Of a DNA stretch of 19,054 nucleotides, positions 14,427-19,054 are shown piece after piece. A program made the translations under genes and the position numbers. The notes under the pieces were generated by a model. It was not told where the DNA came from. It was given only the letters and a program-made list of their open reading frames with translations, and made no database searches. Origin of the DNA: an uncultured Bacilli bacterium (GTDB taxonomy: Bacteria > Bacillota_I > Bacilli_A > RF39 > UBA660); contig CANQFH010000006.1 in assembly GCA_947598425.1 (NCBI GenBank), positions 1-19,054 of the forward strand, in the 5' to 3' direction. The first letter of the stretch is position 1. The number at the start of each line of letters is the position of its first letter.

Positions 14427-15947
14427 ATGGCAATAGAAAAGTACTTTGATTCACAAAAAAATGCAAGTATTATCTTTGATCCAATTCCATCATATGATGG
14501 TGATTGGTATTTTGATTTGGAAAATTTATTTAAAAATGCTAAAAAAGAAAATGGTAATAATTTGTTTCAAGCTTTTTTTGATAAAACATATGCCACCCCT
14601 TTAATAAATATTTTTAACACTAAAAGAGTTTTAGATTTATCTTGTGGGATGTTATGTTGCCCCAATGAAAATGGTATAGGTAGATCTTTAAAATATAATA
14701 AATATGAATTTTTTATATCTTTAACAGAGTTTTTAAATCAACATTTAGATAATTATGGGAGAACTAAAGATGAAAATCAAAAATATTTACAAAGTTTATT
14801 AGAAAATTTAACTAAAGATAATGATACTTTATATGTTGCATATTCTAATGCTTTACAAGTAAAAAGTGAGAAATTAAAAGATTTAATGGAAAATGAAATC
14901 GATTCTGAATATTTTGAAGCTGCGATGCAAGATTATGGTTATTATAAAGATCGAATTAATTTTACTAATTATTTAAAATCGAGTTATGAGATAACTACCA
15001 AGTTTCAAAGTGGAATCTTAAAATTAGGAGACTTCTTTGATCATAATATTGATTATAATGAACTTGTTAATTGTTTTGATCCAGATGTTTTTTATTTGCT
15101 ATTTGCTAAAATAATTTATGAATATAATTTAATGATAGAAAAAGATTATGGCAAAGTAGATAATAGTCATATGTATTTATATCAATATTTAGAAGCAGTT
15201 AAAAAAATAGTTCAAGATGATAAGAAATATAATCCTCAAATCCTATATACTTTACCTAGTAGAAAGAAAATTAAATATTCGAGATGGATGTTAAAAGAAG
15301 AAGTAAATGCTTTATTTAATAGACATCCTGAATTGAAATTTATTAAATTACCTAACTTAGATAATGGTAATTATGAAAAATATCGTGATATTACTTTAAT
15401 TAAAAAGATTGTAGAATTATATAATTCGGATATTAAACTAAATTGGCAATTCTTACCTAAGGGAGAGAAAATTAAAAGAAATAATGATGTTGCTAAAGTA
15501 CCTATAGTAGGAGTAAGTAAAGAAAAGTCTAAAGAAGATATTCTTAGTGAAGTTAATGAAAGAATTAATTTATTAGAATCTTCTAATTATTTAGGAACTC
15601 CAATTAAAGGATTAAATACTTTTAGTGGTTATTATGCTTTTATTTATCCTAATGGTAATATTATTTTAGAAAAGTTTTGGGAGAATGAAAATACTTTGAA
15701 TCCTGCCATAAATTGTGCAACTTATGTAATGAATATTGATAATTTTATCGAAATGAGTAAATTACCTAAAATAAATTTAATTGAATATATTAAAACTTTA
15801 CCAGAGATTAGTGTTAAAAGGATTTTTCATACTACTAATGAAAATTGGCAAAGAAATTTATTAAAAGAAATTAATGGTTCTTATCGGTTAGAAGATGCTA
15901 TAGAATTTATTGCTACTTTAAATAGTGGGGAGCTAAAAAATGAATAA
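14427..15947 (+). CDS. Uncharacterised protein of 506 residues
   Basis: I do not recognise this protein. It is a large soluble protein with no signal or membrane segment. The N-terminal 70 residues contain RVLDLSCGMLCCPNENGIGRS, which superficially resembles a methyltransferase glycine loop but lacks the rest of that fold. The middle (about 100-260) is helical and rich in Tyr, Asp and Lys. After a basic segment (SRKKIKYSRWMLKEEVNALF, then a lysine-rich link near 350), a compact C-terminal domain contains GYYAFIYPNGNIILEKFWENE and ATYVMNIDNFIEMSKL, which looks like a distinct beta-rich domain. ATG 14427 is preferred to an in-frame GTG at 14418 that lies in the ribosome binding site. The stop overlaps the next start by 8 bases, so the two are coupled. 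Confidence 0.75.
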   Translation: MAIEKYFDSQKNASIIFDPIPSYDGDWYFDLENLFKNAKKENGNNLFQAFFDKTYATPLINIFNTKRVLDLSCGMLCCPNENGIGRSLKYNKYEFFISLTEFLNQHLDNYGRTKDENQKYLQSLLENLTKDNDTLYVAYSNALQVKSEKLKDLMENEIDSEYFEAAMQDYGYYKDRINFTNYLKSSYEITTKFQSGILKLGDFFDHNIDYNELVNCFDPDVFYLLFAKIIYEYNLMIEKDYGKVDNSHMYLYQYLEAVKKIVQDDKKYNPQILYTLPSRKKIKYSRWMLKEEVNALFNRHPELKFIKLPNLDNGNYEKYRDITLIKKIVELYNSDIKLNWQFLPKGEKIKRNNDVAKVPIVGVSKEKSKEDILSEVNERINLLESSNYLGTPIKGLNTFSGYYAFIYPNGNIILEKFWENENTLNPAINCATYVMNIDNFIEMSKLPKINLIEYIKTLPEISVKRIFHTTNENWQRNLLKEINGSYRLEDAIEFIATLNSGELKNE

Positions 15948-16410
15948 TATTATTTTTCAAAGATTATTATCAATAATTAATAATAAAAAAGAAGAATTTA
16001 ATACTTTAGTTGAAGCTGATAATATTAATAATTTAAATGTTACTAGTGAAGAGGTTATTAATTATTTAGAATTTACTACTAATGAATTATTATTAAAAGG
16101 TCCTATAGTAGGTAATATTATTATTACTGAAGGAGATATTTTAAGTATTTTGAAAATAATTCATGATTTAGTTAATTATGAAGGAGAATATTTATTATAT
16201 ATAAATGATGATAATATAGGAACAATTACTTATTTAATAACTTTAGCTAATAAAATATATGAAGAATTAAATTTAAATATTAAGATTACTTTAGATTATG
16301 GTAAAAATTATAATAAATATTTGAATGAATTAGTTACTATTATAGGAAGTAATAATTTTGTAGAAACTGCTAGTCATGATTTTACAAATACTAATTTAAT
16401 AATAATGTAA
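15940..16410 (+). CDS. Uncharacterised protein of 156 residues
   Basis: Not recognised. It is acidic and rich in Asn, Ile and Leu, with alternating predicted helices and strands (for example GPIVGNIIITEGDILSILKIIHDL), and no signal peptide. It overlaps the preceding 506-residue gene by 8 bases; the GGGGAG ribosome binding site lies within the end of that gene. Translational coupling suggests the two products work together, perhaps as a complex. No terminator is visible before deoD. Confidence 0.7.
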   Translation: MNNIIFQRLLSIINNKKEEFNTLVEADNINNLNVTSEEVINYLEFTTNELLLKGPIVGNIIITEGDILSILKIIHDLVNYEGEYLLYINDDNIGTITYLITLANKIYEELNLNIKITLDYGKNYNKYLNELVTIIGSNNFVETASHDFTNTNLIIM

Positions 16411-16415
16411 ATTTA

Positions 16416-16459
16416 TGTTAAAATTATATCTTATTAATTATATTTTTGTTAAAATTATA
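16416..16459 (+). repeat. 13-bp direct repeats in the deoD promoter region
   Basis: TGTTAAAATTATA occurs at 16416-16428 and again at 16447-16459, 31 bp (about three helical turns) apart, filling the gap before deoD. Each copy also reads as an extended -10-like TG-T-TAAAAT, so this may be a duplicated promoter or a pair of operator sites. Confidence 0.5.
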
Positions 16460-16475
16460 GTAGGAGATGATTGAA

Positions 16476-17207
16476 ATGTTTGTTGGAGATAGTCCAATTC
16501 ATATTAATGCTAAAAAAGAAGATATTGCAGAAATTGTGTTAATGCCAGGTGATCCTTTAAGAGCTAAATATATTGCTGAGACTTTTTTAAATGATGCTAA
16601 AGAAGTCTGTAATTTAAGAAATATGTTAGGATTTACAGGTTTTTATAAAGGAGTAAGAGTATCAGTTATTGGTTCTGGTATGGGTATGCCTAGTATGGGT
16701 ATTTATTCTTGGGAATTATTTCATTATTTTAATGTTCAAAAGATCATTAGAATTGGTACTTGTGGTGTAGTTAGTCCTGAAGTTAATGTTCCGGATTTAT
16801 TACTTGCCAGTAGAGTGTATAGTGAAAGTAATTTTGCTTATACATTTGATAATTATAAAGAACATATTGTTTATCCATCTAAGAGTTTGAATGATAAAAT
16901 AATTGCTATGGCTCAAAAGTTAAATTATAAGTTACATGTTGGTGATGTAACCACTATGGATGTTTTTGGTCCATATATTGATTATGATCGAGTTTTAAAT
17001 AGAATACCTCAAGAATTACATGTTATTGGTGAAGAAATGGAAGCTTTTGGTTTACTACATATTGCTAATCATTTTAATAGAGAAGCAGCTTGTATATTAA
17101 CCGCGGTTGATTCTAAATTTAGTGATGTTGTTTTAAGTGGTGAAGATCGGGAACGTAGTCTCAATGATATGATAACATTAGCATTAGAATCTATTATAGA
17201 AAAATAA
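16476..17207 (+). CDS. deoD: Purine-nucleoside phosphorylase DeoD
   Basis: 243 residues of the hexameric nucleoside phosphorylase family, which splits purine (deoxy)nucleosides with phosphate to base and (deoxy)ribose-1-phosphate in salvage. Visible features are HINAKKEDIAE, the phosphate-binding MPGDPLRAKYIAE, GMGMPSMGIYSWEL, IRIGTCGVVSPEV, the ribose-binding EEMEAFGLLHIA and AVDSKFSD. ATG 16476 is chosen over the in-frame ATG 16467 because TAGGAG (16461-16466) directly abuts the latter and is well spaced from 16476. It fits the nucleotide-handling genes at 2833-4676, though not adjacent to them. Confidence 0.96.
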   Translation: MFVGDSPIHINAKKEDIAEIVLMPGDPLRAKYIAETFLNDAKEVCNLRNMLGFTGFYKGVRVSVIGSGMGMPSMGIYSWELFHYFNVQKIIRIGTCGVVSPEVNVPDLLLASRVYSESNFAYTFDNYKEHIVYPSKSLNDKIIAMAQKLNYKLHVGDVTTMDVFGPYIDYDRVLNRIPQELHVIGEEMEAFGLLHIANHFNREAACILTAVDSKFSDVVLSGEDRERSLNDMITLALESIIEK

Positions 17208-17218
17208 TATAAGGTAAA

Positions 17219-17249
17219 GAAGATATTAGATTTGGTATCTAATGTCTTC
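17219..17249 (+). terminator. Stable hairpin after deoD
   Basis: GAAGATATTAGAT (17219-17231) pairs with ATCTAATGTCTTC (17237-17249) over 13 bp with one G-T pair and a 5-base loop, 11 bases after the deoD stop. No T tract follows on the plus strand, so it may stabilise the 3' end or terminate weakly. Confidence 0.5.
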
Positions 17250-17377
17250 GTTAGGTTTCAAAGAAAGCTCCCATAAGAAAAGAGAAAAGGGATAAAAAAG
17301 GTAAAATCCCGAAAAAAGCTTAAAATAAGGGAAAAAATGAGAAAAAATTGTAAAAAAATAAAAAAAGTGATAGAATA
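17250..17377. other. Purine-rich intergenic DNA beside the insertion element
   Basis: No gene is seen. The plus strand is very rich in A and G, with repeated runs such as GAAAAAG and AAAAGGG. It contains a TCCCG at 17307-17311, one of five TCCCG/CGGGA sites around the element. It may be old element DNA or simply the flank between deoD and the insertion. Confidence 0.4.
17289..17310 (-). terminator. Possible minus-strand terminator beyond the transposase
   Basis: GGGAT (17289-17293) pairs with ATCCC (17306-17310). Read on the minus strand, the 5-bp stem is followed by TTTTCTCTTTTCTT. It could end transcripts leaving the transposase gene. The stem is short. Confidence 0.3.
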
Positions 17378-17401
17378 TGAGCAAATTTGAGTTAAATTAT
17401 T
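17378..17401 (+). repeat. Candidate left terminal inverted repeat of the IS
   Basis: Begins TGAGCA followed by AATTTGAGTTAAATTATT. Aligned to the minus strand of 19029-19051, about 17 of 24 positions agree: TGAGCA, TTTGA and TATT match, with one gap. Imperfect repeats of about 25 bp are usual for IS30 elements. Confidence 0.4.
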
Positions 17402-17481
17402 CCATTCAAAAAAAGTCGGGAAGTTTAGAAAAATTTTTTTGATAAGAGGAAACGTCCCGGAAAAGTTGGAATAAAATTGAA

Positions 17482-17494
17482 AGTATTTTGGCTT
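17482..17494 (+). repeat. 13-bp perfect inverted repeat, left copy
   Basis: AGTATTTTGGCTT; its exact complement lies at 18869-18881, on the other side of the transposase gene. The match is exactly 13 bp and stops in both directions. It is a second, inner inverted repeat of the element, or the true end if the outer pair is spurious. Confidence 0.6.
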
Positions 17495-17507
17495 AAATTT
17501 GACGAGA

Positions 17508-17651
17508 ATTTTCTTTATAATTCCTCATTGACAATAGGGACCCAGGTTCAAATACTTGACGCTATGCTGGTCAAACAGATAAAAATCGTTTTGACGAGAT
17601 TATTACGTATTTGAGCCTGCCTATTGATCAATGAATGCTTATAAAGAAAAT
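17508..17651. repeat. 144-base branched inverted repeat after the transposase gene
   Basis: Outer arms: ATTTTCTTTATAA (17508-17520) is a perfect complement of 17639-17651. Moving in, 17526-17554 pairs with 17607-17633 as an interrupted stem (CATTGA, CAATAGG, then CAGG-TCAAATAC with small bulges). The apex holds two smaller hairpins: TTGAC (17556-17560) with GTCAA (17570-17574), and AATC/GATT around 17585-17602. TTTGACGAGA occurs as a direct repeat at 17498-17507 and 17590-17599. The structure starts 8 bases after the transposase stop. Its minus-strand transcript would fold as a long stem opening into a junction with two arms. Function unknown. Confidence 0.7.
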
Positions 17652-17658
17652 ATATAGA

Positions 17659-18849
17659 TTATTTGTGTAGTAATCTAATAGTAAGGTCGATGTCGTCATA
17701 ATCGATCTTTTTAATTTGAAATTTATCAATGATAGATTTATCTAGGAAAAAAGCGATGGAGTCATAAGGAGAATGATTGTTTAAAGAAAGTCTAGGGATG
17801 GAATTGATATGAGAAGCAATTAAATAACAATCATCTTGAGTTAAAGAAGCAAAAGAGGTTCCTTTAGGTAAAATATATCGAATGTATTCATGATTTTTTT
17901 CAATAGAACCTTTTTGCCAAGAGGAATTAGGATCACAGTAGAATAAAGAGCAAATTTTTTCACCCGTTTTTAAATCAATCTCAATTGAATCAGGATCAGA
18001 GAATTCAGTACCATTGTCAGTAAGAATAACTTCAAATAGAGATTTAAAGGTATCAATACCTAATAAATCTTTGAGATAATTAAATACATCAGTAACATAT
18101 TTAGATTGTTTGTAAGGAAGTAAATAAATAAGCATAAAATTGTATTTACGGAATAAAAGAGTAAGCAAACATTTACCACCTTGACCACCAGAAGTACCAA
18201 TAACAGTATCCATTTCTACAATGGAGGCATTAGGATTAAATTCAATAAAAGTTTTAAAATCGGAATAGAAGCGACCAATTTTAATTTTAATATTAGATTT
18301 GGTACGATGATAATCATATTCTTTGCTAACTTTGTATCTAACTTTTCTATGTAAATCAATGTTACGAACATCAAGGATACCTAAGTCGATGTACTTGTAA
18401 AAAGTAGATTTAGAAAAAGGAAGTAAATCAGGATGTTCAATATAAACTTGATTAATAGAATGATGTTTAAAAATCATAAGAGGAGAGATAACATCATTAA
18501 TAGCAGAGATTTGCTCTTTAGTAATTTTTAAATGAGAACGTTCATTAATAAGGGTTTGTTTATATTCATTATGGGCAACAGAATGACTATAAATATATTT
18601 AGTAAAATTACAATAATGAACTTTTTTACAGCCATTGCAAACATAAGGAGGTTTAGATTCAAAACAGCAAGGCTTATCAATAACAAGTTCACCTTTTAAA
18701 AAGCGATGTTTTTTAACCTCATCAGAGATAGTAGTTCTATCTTTAGATAATCGATTACCAATGTGAGTAAAATTAAAATTATTATTTAAAAATTGTTCAA
18801 TAGTACATCTATCTTCGAAAGATAAATGTTTGTATTTTTTAGCTTTCAT
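17659..18849 (-). CDS. IS30-family transposase
   Basis: 396 residues, apparently intact. An N-terminal helix-turn-helix (HLSFEDRCTIEQFL...KDRTTISDEVKKH) should bind the element ends. A cysteine cluster follows (Cys61, Cys62, Cys71, Cys74, Cys80), possibly zinc-binding and common in this IS30 subgroup. The DDE integrase domain has Asp214 (VEMDTVIG), Asp278 (ILTDNGTEFS) and Glu317 (GSIEKNHEYIRYILPKGTSF), the complete catalytic triad of the family. AAAGGAG lies just upstream of ATG 18849 on the minus strand. No frameshift or internal stop is seen, so the element may still be mobile. Confidence 0.95.
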   Translation of the reverse strand: MKAKKYKHLSFEDRCTIEQFLNNNFNFTHIGNRLSKDRTTISDEVKKHRFLKGELVIDKPCCFESKPPYVCNGCKKVHYCNFTKYIYSHSVAHNEYKQTLINERSHLKITKEQISAINDVISPLMIFKHHSINQVYIEHPDLLPFSKSTFYKYIDLGILDVRNIDLHRKVRYKVSKEYDYHRTKSNIKIKIGRFYSDFKTFIEFNPNASIVEMDTVIGTSGGQGGKCLLTLLFRKYNFMLIYLLPYKQSKYVTDVFNYLKDLLGIDTFKSLFEVILTDNGTEFSDPDSIEIDLKTGEKICSLFYCDPNSSWQKGSIEKNHEYIRYILPKGTSFASLTQDDCYLIASHINSIPRLSLNNHSPYDSIAFFLDKSIIDKFQIKKIDYDDIDLTIRLLHK

Positions 18850-18868
18850 AATAAAGCTCCTTTCTAAA

Positions 18869-18881
18869 AAGCCAAAATACT
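18869..18881 (-). repeat. 13-bp perfect inverted repeat, right copy
   Basis: AAGCCAAAATACT on the plus strand, exact complement of 17482-17494. It lies between the predicted transposase transcription start (about 18883) and its ribosome binding site, so the 5' end of the mRNA could pair with the other copy downstream of the gene. Confidence 0.6.
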
Positions 18882-18889
18882 AGATATAT

Positions 18890-18918
18890 ATTATAAATAG
18901 TCCCCTTAAAAAATGCAA
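18890..18918 (-). promoter_or_regulatory. Transposase promoter
   Basis: On the minus strand TTGCAT (18918-18913), a 17-base spacer and TATAAT (18895-18890). The start would be near 18883, next to the 13-bp inverted repeat and about 34 bases before the ATG. Because the promoter lies outside the 13-bp repeat, the element probably extends further right than that repeat. Confidence 0.65.
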
Positions 18919-19028
18919 AAATAACATCCCGGAAATAAAAAATCGGGAAGTTAAATAAATATTTTACTGTATCTAATGGGGAGATAAGTCAATAGATTAG
19001 ACAGGTAAAAGAGGGGGTAATTGAGAAA

Positions 19029-19051
19029 AATAGTCAAATTCAAACTGCTCA
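19029..19051 (-). repeat. Candidate right terminal inverted repeat of the IS
   Basis: On the minus strand it starts TGAGCA, then GTTTGAATTTGACTATT, matching the left candidate repeat at 17378-17401. It ends 3 bases before the window edge. Confidence 0.4.
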
Positions 19052-19054
19052 GGA

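Larger units (their letters stand above)
17378..19051 (-). mobile_element. IS30-family insertion sequence, likely complete
   Basis: A single intact IS30-type transposase gene on the minus strand is flanked by candidate imperfect terminal repeats at 17378-17401 and 19029-19051. That gives about 1.67 kb, longer than the typical 1.0-1.3 kb for this family. The excess is non-coding: about 280 bases past the transposase stop and 200 before its start. The flanks hold a 144-base branched inverted repeat (17508-17651), a 13-bp inverted repeat (17482-17494 and 18869-18881), and TCCCG/CGGGA sites at 17417, 17455, 18927 and 18944. No clear short target duplication is seen. The right boundary sits 3 bases from the window end, so the limits are provisional. 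Confidence 0.6.

Noticed and set aside
14427..14700. Methyltransferase domain suggested by LDLSCGM in the 506-residue protein
   Set aside because: Only one motif resembles the SAM-binding loop; the acidic strand and catalytic motifs expected downstream are not visible.
17235..18978. GTATCTAATG at 17235-17244 and 18969-18978 as a target-site duplication around the IS
   Set aside because: The left copy is part of a perfect deoD hairpin that continues past it, so it is not an insertion boundary; a 10-bp match is also expected by chance in DNA of this composition, and IS30 duplications are only 2-3 bp.
1..19054. CRISPR array, tRNA or rRNA genes
   Set aside because: No regularly spaced repeat array and no tRNA or rRNA signature was found on reading either strand.

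Overview
The window is very A+T-rich DNA (G+C roughly 25-30% by eye) from a low-GC Gram-positive bacterium. A GerA-type spore germination receptor operon and a spoVS gene point to an endospore former or a close relative of one. TGA is used as a stop (uppS, gerAA), so the code is the standard bacterial one, not the Mycoplasma code. A T-box riboswitch before tyrS and strong AGGAGG-type ribosome binding sites also fit Bacillota, most likely an Erysipelotrichia- or RF39-like gut lineage of Bacilli. That placement is inference.

Layout, left to right. At 68-97 an upstream transcript ends. Next come three tandem paralogous lipoproteins (145-1384), each a lipobox followed by an Ig-like domain. A consensus promoter and a compact T-box leader (about 1401-1578) drive tyrS, followed by a HAD-type nucleotidase-like gene and a P-loop nucleotide/nucleoside kinase-like gene. 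An HD-domain phosphohydrolase follows. A second run of closely spaced plus-strand genes holds a Fic protein, uppS, a DUF308-like membrane protein, a CapA-like metallophosphatase and spoVS (4734-8262). Between 8295 and 8624 a perfect consensus promoter and an intrinsic terminator bracket about 295 bases without an ORF, the best candidate for an undescribed structured RNA. A small hypothetical gene then converges on the minus-strand gerAA-gerAC-gerAB operon (12534 to 9033) and overlaps it by 4 bp. The terminator of the small gene lies within the gerAB coding end.

Right of the ger operon are a divergent hypothetical gene, an RlmD-type rRNA methyltransferase that looks leaderless, two overlapping unrecognised genes (14427-16410) and deoD. 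The right end (about 17378-19051) is an IS30-family element with an apparently intact minus-strand transposase. Its non-coding flanks are unusually long and include a 144-base branched inverted repeat just past the transposase stop.

Three themes stand out: nucleotide salvage (HAD hydrolase, kinase, HD hydrolase, DeoD), envelope and sporulation (UppS, CapA, SpoVS, GerA receptor), and translation (TyrRS, RlmD). Promoters here repeatedly use an extended -10 (TGnTATAnT) close to the start codon.
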